This document shows, piece by piece, positions 1 to 4,883 of a DNA stretch of 7,020 nucleotides. Source of the DNA: Methanomicrobium sp. (lineage in GTDB: Archaea; Halobacteriota; Methanomicrobia; Methanomicrobiales; Methanomicrobiaceae); NCBI GenBank assembly GCA_017553245.1, contig JAFZMT010000198.1:1-7020 (forward strand). Direction: 5' to 3'. The translations under genes and the position numbers were made by a program. The notes beneath the pieces were generated by a model that had not been told where the DNA came from, ran no database searches, and saw nothing but the letters and a program-made list of their open reading frames with translations. Position 1 is the stretch's first letter. Every line of letters begins with the position of its first letter.

Positions 1-26
1 ACCATTCTCACAGATACGGCACGGAC

Positions 27-72
27 ATGACACGATAATGACACGATAATGACACCGATAATGACACCGATA
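27..72. repeat. Short tandem repeat, four copies of ATGACAC(C)GATA
   Basis: Four head-to-tail units are visible: ATGACACGATA at 27-37 and 38-48, then ATGACACCGATA at 49-60 and 61-72. The two 11-bp copies are identical, and so are the two 12-bp copies, which differ from the first pair by one inserted C. The core ATGACA recurs without clear periodicity at 96-101, 108-113 (as ATGACACG) and 130-135. No flanking mobile element is seen. The array could be a slippage or duplication product or a cluster of binding sites; the sequence does not decide. Confidence 0.85.
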
Positions 73-150
73 TAATATACAGGCATCAAACGGTTATGAC
101 AGGGGGCATGACACGGACAAAGAACAGGTATGACAGTGACGTGAACAGTC

Positions 151-168
151 GGAAAAAAAGTAAAACGG
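151..168 (-). terminator. Probable oligo-T terminator of the leftward M20 operon
   Basis: On the minus strand, 85-100 bases after the stop codon of the M20 peptidase gene, the sequence reads CCGTTTTACTTTTTTTCC. Archaeal RNA polymerase terminates at T-runs without needing a hairpin. The position downstream of the last leftward gene fits. There is no transcript evidence. Confidence 0.45.
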
Positions 169-220
169 GAATTATAATCCGGTCAACGCGGGCGGACTTT
201 AGTCTGCTCCGGCTACATGG

Positions 221-260
221 CTTTCGGCTGCTTTAGGTTGCTTCCGGCGGCATTCAGTTG
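221..260. repeat. Imperfect 10-bp tandem repeat ending over the M20 stop codon
   Basis: Consecutive 10-bp blocks are CTTTCGGCTG (221-230), CTTTAGGTTG (231-240), CTTCCGGCGG (241-250) and CATTCAGTTG (251-260). The first three are clearly related. The fourth matches the second at 7 of 10 positions and contains the complement of the M20 stop codon (TCA at 254-256). The copies have diverged, so a common origin is probable but not certain. Confidence 0.5.
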
Positions 261-1426
261 TAATGCCCCAGAACCCCTTTGTAGACATCGACCGCCTTTG
301 CGAGATTTTCGACCGAGACCTTTTCGTTGACGGCATGAAGCGTATTCAGCTCCCCGGGACCGTATTCTATGGCGTTGAAACCCGCGGCTCTCAGATGTCT
401 CGCATCGCTTGCCGCCCACTGAATAATCGGGAAAGACTCTTTATGATACACCCTCTCAATCTCGCCGCAGACGGCGCCCACGATCTTCGAATCGCTGCCC
501 GTAAGATTCGGGCTGCACACATCCTTAATATCGATGACATCGTCGGGATTTTCCGCACGCAGCCTTGCAATCAGCTCATCGGTATTGCAGCCGATGGGAA
601 TGCGCATCTCCCACGAAAGCGAACAGCGCTGCGCAACGATATTGACGCCTTCGCCGCCGCTGATCATCCCCGGGTTGAAGGTAATGTGCTTGAGAATCTC
701 CTCAGCCGAATCCACATTCAGAAGCTCGCGGAAGATCTCCGAGGATCGCTTATAGATGGTCTCGATCTTCGGATCGGTCGAGAACTCGAGGCTGTGAAGC
801 GCCTTAAGCCGCGAGAGGAACTTCCCCGCCTTCATGATTGCGCTTTTTCCCGCGCAGGGATACAGCGACCCGTGACCCGGATTGCCGACGAACTCAATGC
901 TCGCACGTATAAGCCCTTTCTGACCGATTGTGGGGTTGAGCGCCGGCGTCGGCTCGGCAATCAGGCAGTCGCAGGGCTTAATCAGTTTCTTTGCAAGAAT
1001 TCTTCTTGACCCGCGATGACCGCCGCCCTCCTCATCGCAGACAAAACAGAGATTGCACGGACTGTCGATATCCGCGGAATTACTCTCGACATATTCCGCG
1101 ACCGCACACAATGCCGCCGCACAGCCGCCCTTCATGTCCGTCGAACCGCGACCGTGAACAAAGCCCTCCGCAATCTCTCCCGAGAAAGGCGGTCTGTCCC
1201 AGTCGCTGTCCATTGCGGGAACAACATCGACATGACCCATAAAAAGAAGGGGGTGACTGTAATGCGTATAGAGGTTGCAGTGCCCCTCCCCCTCGTCGAC
1301 GATATTGTATCTGATACCCAGAGACGCCAGAATTTCGGCAATATACTCAATGACGTCCGTTGTGTTCCCCGGCGGATTTTCGCTCCTTATCTTTACAAGT
1401 TCGGAGCAGATCTTGGCGGCATCCAT
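254..1426 (-). CDS. M20-family zinc metallopeptidase (ArgE/DapE-type deacylase)
   Basis: A 390-residue cytoplasmic protein of the M20 family, dizinc hydrolases that remove acyl or aminoacyl groups from amino acids and small peptides. The metal and catalytic set is complete: H65 and D67 in GHVDVVP, bridging D97 in GRGSTDMKG, catalytic E132 and ligand E133 in DEEGGG, E158 in IAEPT, and H364 near the C-terminus. The middle third (about 175-290) is the dimerisation domain, with H185 in the GHGS motif where family members place a histidine that reaches the partner's active site. Length is normal. ArgE, DapE and other M20 specificities cannot be told apart by motif, so no symbol is given; DapE is less likely because many methanogens make lysine through an aminotransferase route. 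The ATG start at 1426 lies 9 bp after the stop of the upstream 169-residue gene, so translation is probably coupled. The ribosome site is weak. It has fourteen cysteines, including C124, C127 and C130 just before DEEGGG. Confidence 0.9.
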   Translation of the reverse strand: MDAAKICSELVKIRSENPPGNTTDVIEYIAEILASLGIRYNIVDEGEGHCNLYTHYSHPLLFMGHVDVVPAMDSDWDRPPFSGEIAEGFVHGRGSTDMKGGCAAALCAVAEYVESNSADIDSPCNLCFVCDEEGGGHRGSRRILAKKLIKPCDCLIAEPTPALNPTIGQKGLIRASIEFVGNPGHGSLYPCAGKSAIMKAGKFLSRLKALHSLEFSTDPKIETIYKRSSEIFRELLNVDSAEEILKHITFNPGMISGGEGVNIVAQRCSLSWEMRIPIGCNTDELIARLRAENPDDVIDIKDVCSPNLTGSDSKIVGAVCGEIERVYHKESFPIIQWAASDARHLRAAGFNAIEYGPGELNTLHAVNEKVSVENLAKAVDVYKGVLGHYN

Positions 1427-1435
1427 ATCTCTTAA

Positions 1436-1945
1436 TTAGTGCTTTGTTGTGATAAATTCATTGAACAGTTTACCCAGCGAGGCATCTTTGTAGAGACTCC
1501 TGACAAACTTCAGCTCAAAGAACTCGTCAATCCACTTCGAAAAGGACTGAACCGGGGTCGGCTGATTGTCGTCGGGATCGATAACGATTCTGAAACTGCG
1601 GTATGATGCCGGCTTCTTCTTATCGTAGATGACTCTCCAGAGTTCGGGAAGCGAATCGAACTTCTCCCTGTGCTCCTCCTTGAGCCAGTTGATGAACTCG
1701 GGGAAATAAGCCCTGTCGCCCTTCTCCTCCTCGTCGATGCGCCATCTGAGATACTCGCTGTTCATCTTGTTTCTGATATTGTGGTAGTTGAACGCCAGAA
1801 TACAGATTGAGAAGTCGATATGCGCAAGCGTATCCATGAAATAGAAGTATAATACGGGGTCAAAATCGCCGACCGATTCCAATACTAAGGATTTGGAATA
1901 GAGTTTATCCAAAACCGCATGATATTCGTTATTCTCCAAAAGCAT
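1436..1945 (-). CDS. Hypothetical protein of 169 residues, operonic with the M20 peptidase
   Basis: I do not recognise this protein. It is soluble in appearance, rich in aromatic and charged residues, and has a single cysteine (C48). Residues 28-55 are hydrophobic but interrupted by Asp and His (DPVLYFYFMDTLAHIDF), so they look like a buried helix rather than a membrane span. Residues 62-110 read as charged amphipathic helices containing WRIDEEEKGDRAYF and FINWLKEEHREKF. No nucleotide-binding, metal-binding or helix-turn-helix motif is apparent. Reality as a gene rests on the long open frame, the ATG start at 1945, a purine-rich GAAGAA just upstream on the minus strand, and the 9-bp spacing to the M20 gene, with which it is likely co-transcribed. 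A 93-bp gap with a T-tract separates it from moaA, so it may have its own promoter. Confidence 0.8.
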   Translation of the reverse strand: MLLENNEYHAVLDKLYSKSLVLESVGDFDPVLYFYFMDTLAHIDFSICILAFNYHNIRNKMNSEYLRWRIDEEEKGDRAYFPEFINWLKEEHREKFDSLPELWRVIYDKKKPASYRSFRIVIDPDDNQPTPVQSFSKWIDEFFELKFVRSLYKDASLGKLFNEFITTKH

Positions 1946-1970
1946 ATTTCTTCAGTTAACTTTGGAGCGT

Positions 1971-1985
1971 AAAACAAAAAAACAT
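1971..1985 (-). terminator. Probable oligo-T terminator after moaA
   Basis: On the minus strand, 54-68 bases past the moaA stop codon, the sequence is ATGTTTTTTTGTTTT. A T-run like this is the usual archaeal termination signal. It would end the rlmE-moaA transcript, or attenuate readthrough into the 169-residue gene. Confidence 0.45.
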
Positions 1986-2038
1986 ATGGAAACGGATTGC
2001 GGCGCGTTAATCGGAGAAAACGTCCCGGAAAATAAATA

Positions 2039-2917
2039 TTATCTGAAGAAGGGCACTCTTCTCGATACGGCAAGTCTGAAGAGTTCTTCGAGTTCTTCGC
2101 CGCGTTTGCCGACGACGTTGATGTGGTTGTCGTGGCGCAGGAGACAGGGCTTTAACTGACCGTCGGATGTGACACGAAGGCGGTTACAGAATGCGCAGAA
2201 CTCGTTATTGTGCATGGGTCTTACGAATTCCACCTCGGCACCGTCGATACAGTACTTTTTGCGGTGGTGCATCCTTCTTGTAATAATCGTCTTTGAGCGC
2301 GCTTTCAGGCTCTCTTCGAGTGTCTGAGCGTGACGGTCTTCCGGCGATTTCGAAAGATCCATATGCTCTATGAACTGTATGATAACATCCCTGTTCTCGG
2401 CGCCGAATCTGATAAAGTCCTCAACCTCATCATCGTTGACGCCTTTGAGGATAACGACGTTGAACTTAACCGGAGTAAGCCCCGCCCCGACTGCCGCGCT
2501 TATACCCTCAAGAACCTGCGGAAGGAGGTCTTTTCCGCTTATCTGCTTATAGACGTCGCGTTTGAGACTGTCGATGCTCACATTGACGCGTGAAAGCCCC
2601 GCATCCTTCAGATCCTGCGCAATCGGCGCAAGCAGGGTGCCGTTTGTCGTCATCGAAATCTCCATTGACTTCGGCGCCGCGGCTATAATCTCGGTGATAT
2701 CGCTTCTCAGAGTCGGTTCGCCGCCGGTGAGCTTGATGCTGTTCATGTTGAACTTGGCGGCGGTCTGCATAATCGCCGCAATATCCTCAAGCTGCATCTC
2801 GGCACGCGGCTTTACCTCGCCCTCGCGGTGGCAGTAGCTGCACTTCAAATTGCACCGCGGCGTAAGGCTGATTCTCAGATTGGTGACCGGTCTTCCGAAA
2901 CTGTCTGTAAGATACAT
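2039..2917 (-). CDS. moaA: GTP 3',8-cyclase, radical SAM enzyme of molybdopterin synthesis
   Basis: MoaA converts GTP to the cyclic intermediate that MoaC turns into cyclic pyranopterin monophosphate, the first committed step to molybdopterin, which methanogens need for Mo/W enzymes such as formylmethanofuran dehydrogenase. The 292-residue protein begins with the typical MYLTDSFGRPVTNLRISLTPRCNLKCSYCH, whose radical-SAM cluster cysteines are C22, C26 and C29 (CX3CX2C). A GGEP motif for SAM binding is at 65-68. The second, C-terminal Fe-S cluster that binds GTP is present as C241, C244 and C258 (CX2CX13C). Together the two clusters set MoaA apart from other radical-SAM proteins. The protein ends in VPFFR and lacks the C-terminal Gly-Gly known from bacterial MoaA. 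It starts with ATG, with no strong ribosome site, 62 bp after rlmE, and is probably in the same transcript. Confidence 0.93.
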   Translation of the reverse strand: MYLTDSFGRPVTNLRISLTPRCNLKCSYCHREGEVKPRAEMQLEDIAAIMQTAAKFNMNSIKLTGGEPTLRSDITEIIAAAPKSMEISMTTNGTLLAPIAQDLKDAGLSRVNVSIDSLKRDVYKQISGKDLLPQVLEGISAAVGAGLTPVKFNVVILKGVNDDEVEDFIRFGAENRDVIIQFIEHMDLSKSPEDRHAQTLEESLKARSKTIITRRMHHRKKYCIDGAEVEFVRPMHNNEFCAFCNRLRVTSDGQLKPCLLRHDNHINVVGKRGEELEELFRLAVSRRVPFFR

Positions 2918-2979
2918 TTTTGCGGATATATTTTGTTACTTTATTGTAGAGAAGAATCTTGTTATTTGCTCTCTTCCGT

Positions 2980-3651
2980 TCAGTCCTCTTCCTCGTCGAA
3001 GAACTCGGGATCGTAGGGAATCTCCTGCGGCTGCTCCCTCTCATAGTTGTGGGTTGAGAAACTGTCGGCAAATCCCTTGAAGTTCTTTGCAATGATATAG
3101 GTCTCCGTGCTTCCGCGCCTTGTCGCCTTCGTCCTGTAGACCTTGACCGCATAGAAGTTCCTGCGTGCCTCGTCCAGAAGCTCCTTGAACATCTCGCCCT
3201 GAAACGACTTCACCACGAAGTTGCCGCCGGGCTTTAAGATAAGGCAGGCAAAGCGCAGTGCCTGCTCGGAAAGCGAGATTGCTCTTGCCTGATCGTATGA
3301 CTTCTGCCCCGAAAGCTTGGGCGAGGCGTCGCAGACAACGATATTGACGACATCGACGTGCGATAAAATCTCAGCCTGAACCTTTTCGGTCGTAAAATCG
3401 CCGCGTATCGTGATGACGTTTTCAAGCGGCGCTATCTGATTGAGGTCAACGGCGATAACCTGCCCGTCCGTCATATCGCGCAGAACCTGCGACCAGCTCC
3501 CCGGCGCCGCACCGAGATCGACCACATTGTCGTCGCTTCTGATAATCTCGAATCTGTTTTGAATATCCAGTATTTTGTAAGCCGCACGTGAGCGGTAGCC
3601 CTCACGCTTTGATTTCCTGTAGAAGCGGTCCGCTCCCCATTGTGATCCCAT
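2980..3651 (-). CDS. rlmE: RlmE/FtsJ-type ribosomal RNA 2'-O-methyltransferase
   Basis: An SAM-dependent 2'-O-ribose methyltransferase; the family's E. coli member modifies U2552 in the peptidyl-transferase region of 23S rRNA, and the same role is likely here. With the start used here the protein has 223 residues. It opens with SQWGADRFYRKSKREGYRSRAAYKI, typical of the family. The K-D-K-E catalytic tetrad is intact: K26 (AAYK), D108 (VVCDASP), K148 (FVVKSF) and E183 (STETY). The SAM-binding loop DLGAAPGSWSQ spans 45-55. There is no C-terminal TRAM domain; the protein ends in an acidic FDEEED tail. A GTG at 3660 would add three residues, but it lies inside the minus-strand sequence AGGTG, a good ribosome site 6 bases before the ATG at 3651, so the ATG is preferred. 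It is the first gene of the leftward group. A tRNA substrate cannot be excluded. Confidence 0.92.
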   Translation of the reverse strand: MGSQWGADRFYRKSKREGYRSRAAYKILDIQNRFEIIRSDDNVVDLGAAPGSWSQVLRDMTDGQVIAVDLNQIAPLENVITIRGDFTTEKVQAEILSHVDVVNIVVCDASPKLSGQKSYDQARAISLSEQALRFACLILKPGGNFVVKSFQGEMFKELLDEARRNFYAVKVYRTKATRRGSTETYIIAKNFKGFADSFSTHNYEREQPQEIPYDPEFFDEEED

Positions 3652-3655
3652 TGCC

Positions 3656-3661
3656 GACACC
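3656..3661 (-). promoter_or_regulatory. Ribosome binding site that sets the rlmE start
   Basis: The minus strand reads ACAGGTGTCGGCAATG. AGGTG matches the archaeal anti-Shine-Dalgarno sequence and sits 6 bases before the ATG at 3651. The GTG inside it (3658-3660) is in frame but is better read as part of the ribosome site. Confidence 0.6.
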
Positions 3662-3689
3662 TGTATTTCGTAATTATTCAGTCATAAAA

Positions 3690-3757
3690 CCGACCTGAAC
3701 CGGCAGAATTGTAAAAAACAATGATTCGGCAGAGATATCTCCGATACCGCAGGTCGG
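3690..3757. promoter_or_regulatory. Dyad-rich block in the rlmE promoter/leader
   Basis: An exact 8-bp inverted repeat, CCGACCTG (3690-3697) and CAGGTCGG (3750-3757), flanks two further symmetric elements. One is ATTGT-AAAAA-ACAAT (3708-3722), a small hairpin. The other is the perfect 10-bp palindrome GAGATATCTC (3732-3741). CGGCAGA also appears twice as a direct repeat (3701-3707 and 3727-3733). If transcription of rlmE starts about 26 bases from the TATA box at 3769-3776, the palindrome lies at the start site. It could be an operator or a structured leader; this is inference. Confidence 0.4.
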
Positions 3758-3768
3758 CAGTAAAACTG

Positions 3769-3776
3769 TATATAAA
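3769..3776 (-). promoter_or_regulatory. Candidate TATA box for rlmE
   Basis: The minus strand reads AATTTATATACAG, containing TTTATATA, the consensus archaeal box A. A start site about 26 bases downstream (near 3745) would give a leader of roughly 95 bases before the rlmE ATG. The element is nearly symmetric, so it could also be read on the plus strand, but pcn is 250 bases away. Confidence 0.45.
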
Positions 3777-3808
3777 TTGACTTTTCGAATAGATAATGAT
3801 CTGTATTA

Positions 3809-3857
3809 TATTCCACAATGTATTCCGCAATGTTATTCCACAATGTATTCCGCAATA
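3809..3857. repeat. 12-bp tandem repeat (TATTCCRCAATG), four copies
   Basis: The copies are TATTCCACAATG (3809-3820), TATTCCGCAATG (3821-3832), one extra T, TATTCCACAATG (3834-3845) and TATTCCGCAATA (3846-3857). Alternating A and G forms show that a two-unit block was itself duplicated, so this is a 24/25-bp repeat nested in a 12-bp one. A decayed fifth copy may follow (TATTTCCG, 3858-3865). It lies about 170-215 bases upstream of pcn. Confidence 0.9.
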
Positions 3858-3925
3858 TATTTCCGTATAATACCCGCAACATATCGGGCATTTATGTGCA
3901 TGAAACGAACTTATAAAGTAAATCA

Positions 3926-3960
3926 TTTATACAAACATAATAAAATAAACCTATAATATA
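3926..3960 (+). promoter_or_regulatory. Candidate TATA elements for the pcn-priL transcript
   Basis: Two archaeal-like boxes face pcn: TTTATACA at 3926-3933 and TATAATATA at 3952-3960. A third, TTATAAAG at 3911-3918, is further away. Use of the first would start transcription near 3955 and put the whole 3971-4007 hairpin in the leader. Use of the second would start it near 3982 and leave one hairpin arm out. The sequence does not decide. Confidence 0.35.
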
Positions 3961-3970
3961 GATCAAAAAG

Positions 3971-4007
3971 CCGATACGGTACGCGTCAGCGCAGAGGAAT
4001 GTATCGG
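3971..4007 (+). promoter_or_regulatory. Nested hairpin in the pcn leader
   Basis: CCGATAC (3971-3977) pairs exactly with GTATCGG (4001-4007). Inside the 23-base loop, GCG (3983-3985) and CGC (3990-3992) can close a TCAG tetraloop. The structure ends 6 bases before the ribosome site AGGGGT (4014-4019). It may be a translational control element or a protein-binding dyad; function is inferred only from position. Confidence 0.4.
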
Positions 4008-4025
4008 AAATTCAGGGGTAAATAA

Positions 4026-4769
4026 ATGCTAAAAGCAACAATTGATACGGAAATCTTTAAGGAAGCAGTAGAAGTAGTTGCGGCAATCGTAACCGAATGC
4101 CGTTTAAATATCAGCGCAAACGGATTCACGGTTCGCGCCGTGGACACGGCAAACGTCGCCATGATCTCGCTCGAACTCGGCGCACCCGCATTCTCGGCAT
4201 ACAGCGCCGGCGACAGCCAGATCGGTCTTGACATCGGCAAGATGAAGACCGTTGTCGGCATGATGGAAAAAGGCGACTCTCTCTCGCTCGATCTGCCCGA
4301 AGGCGCCTATAAGATGGAGCTTGCATTCGGATCGTATAAGTATTCAATCTCACTTCTGGATGTCAACACCGTAAGAAAAGACCCCAATCTCCCGTCAATC
4401 CAGCTCCCCGGCAAGGTTGTCATCTCCGGCGCCGCACTCAACAATGCCATTAAAGCGGCATCCGTGGTCTCGGATAAGATTGCGTTCGGAATCAACCCCG
4501 AAAAACAGACCTTCTACATGGAAGCCGACGGCGACACCGACCACATCAACCTCGAGATAAAATCGACCGATCTGAAGACGTTTATACCTGCGGAAGCGCG
4601 TTCGCTCTTCTCACTGGACTACTTAAAGGATATGGGACGTGTAATGAGCAGGGCGGAAGAGGTCGAGATTCATATCGGCAAAGACCACCCGGTGAAGTTT
4701 GTCTTCTCGATTGCCGGCGGCGAAGGCAAGGTAGAGTATCTCCTTGCACCGCGCATTGAATCCGACTGA
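4026..4769 (+). CDS. pcn: DNA polymerase sliding clamp (PCNA)
   Basis: The archaeal sliding clamp forms a ring around DNA and tethers replicative polymerases, FEN1, ligase and other partners. The 247-residue length is typical of archaeal PCNA. It has the opening MLKATIDTEIFKEAVEVV, the conserved FTVRAVDTANVAMISLEL (about 34-51), the interdomain connecting loop region SLLDVNTVRKDPNLPSIQLP (about 109-128) where PIP-box partners dock, and the classic C-terminal strand EYLLAPRIESD. Two clamp domains (about 1-115 and 130-247) are complete. The ATG at 4026 follows a ribosome site AGGGGT (4014-4019). priL follows on the same strand with no T-tract between, so the two are probably co-transcribed. The last codons (I-E-S-D-stop) are the first unit of a 20-bp tandem repeat that continues into the gap. 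Confidence 0.97.
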   Translation: MLKATIDTEIFKEAVEVVAAIVTECRLNISANGFTVRAVDTANVAMISLELGAPAFSAYSAGDSQIGLDIGKMKTVVGMMEKGDSLSLDLPEGAYKMELAFGSYKYSISLLDVNTVRKDPNLPSIQLPGKVVISGAALNNAIKAASVVSDKIAFGINPEKQTFYMEADGDTDHINLEIKSTDLKTFIPAEARSLFSLDYLKDMGRVMSRAEEVEIHIGKDHPVKFVFSIAGGEGKVEYLLAPRIESD

Positions 4770-4831
4770 GACACATAGAATACGACTCAAACACATTGAA
4801 TGACTGCGACTCATTGAATCCTGCTGAATTC
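4754..4831 (+). repeat. Tandem repeat of about 20 bp born from the 3' end of pcn
   Basis: Four direct units are visible: CATTGAATCCGACTGAGACA (4754-4773), CATAGAATACGACTCAAACA (4774-4793), CATTGAATGACTGCGACT (4794-4811, 18 bp) and CATTGAATCCTGCTGAATTC (4812-4831). The first unit contains the last four codons and the TGA stop of pcn; the rest are non-coding and diverged. The conserved nature of the PCNA end (RIESD) suggests that unit 1 is the ancestor. Confidence 0.8.
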
Positions 4832-4834
4832 AGC
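4823..4834. repeat. 12-bp perfect palindrome between pcn and priL
   Basis: GCTGAATTCAGC is self-complementary over all 12 bases. It spans the end of the last repeat unit, about 50 bases before the preferred priL start. It could be a cruciform, a binding site or chance. Confidence 0.5.
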
Positions 4835-4883
4835 CCGAATGCGGCTGAAAACAGTCAAACTCCATTTATTCCGTAATCCTAAA

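Larger units (their letters stand above)
1..253. other. Non-coding region downstream of the M20 peptidase gene
   Basis: No convincing gene is seen here on either strand, and the region runs off the left edge of the window. It holds a four-copy ATGACAC(C)GATA tandem array at 27-72, three more scattered ATGACA motifs at 96, 108 and 130, an oligo-T tract on the minus strand at 151-168, a short GACT-TT-AGTC dyad at 195-204, and 10-bp imperfect repeats at 221-260 that run into the stop codon of the M20 gene. Confidence 0.7.
3652..4025. other. Divergent intergenic region between rlmE and pcn
   Basis: This 374-bp AT-rich stretch has no credible gene; open frames across it are made by the repeat. 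From left to right it holds the rlmE ribosome site, a dyad-rich block (3690-3757), a canonical TATA-like box for leftward transcription (3769-3776), a 12-bp tandem repeat (3809-3857), a weak CCCG/CGGG dyad (3873-3888), several rightward TATA-like candidates (3911-3960), a nested hairpin (3971-4007) and the pcn ribosome site (4014-4019). Confidence 0.75.

Noticed and set aside
27..72. Possible CRISPR array
   Set aside because: Units of 11-12 bp follow directly with no spacers, far below CRISPR repeat length.
263..1009. Plus-strand open frame of 248 codons opposite the M20 gene
   Set aside because: It is the antisense shadow of a clear M20 peptidase with all catalytic motifs; its own translation is Arg/Leu-rich with no domain.
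3410..3438. GTGATGA followed by CTGA, resembling boxes C and D of an archaeal C/D guide RNA
   Set aside because: It lies inside the conserved rlmE coding region, spacing is too short for a full C/D RNA, and no C'/D' pair is seen.
3678..3926. Minus-strand open frame of 82 codons between rlmE and pcn
   Set aside because: Its sequence (repeated CGIHCGI / NTLWN patterns) only reflects the 12-bp tandem DNA repeat; it has no ribosome site or protein-like composition.
3981..3986. ACGCGT before a replication gene, like the yeast MluI cell-cycle box
   Set aside because: A six-base match in an archaeon has no known meaning, and the bases are part of the leader hairpin.
3690..4007. Possible replication origin (origin recognition boxes) next to pcn
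   Set aside because: Repeats and dyads here do not resemble the archaeal origin recognition box I know, and no orc1/cdc6 gene is in the window.
4623..4814. Minus-strand open frame with SRSHSMCLSRILC pattern at the end of pcn
   Set aside because: This is the 20-bp repeat array read in antisense, then antisense PCNA.
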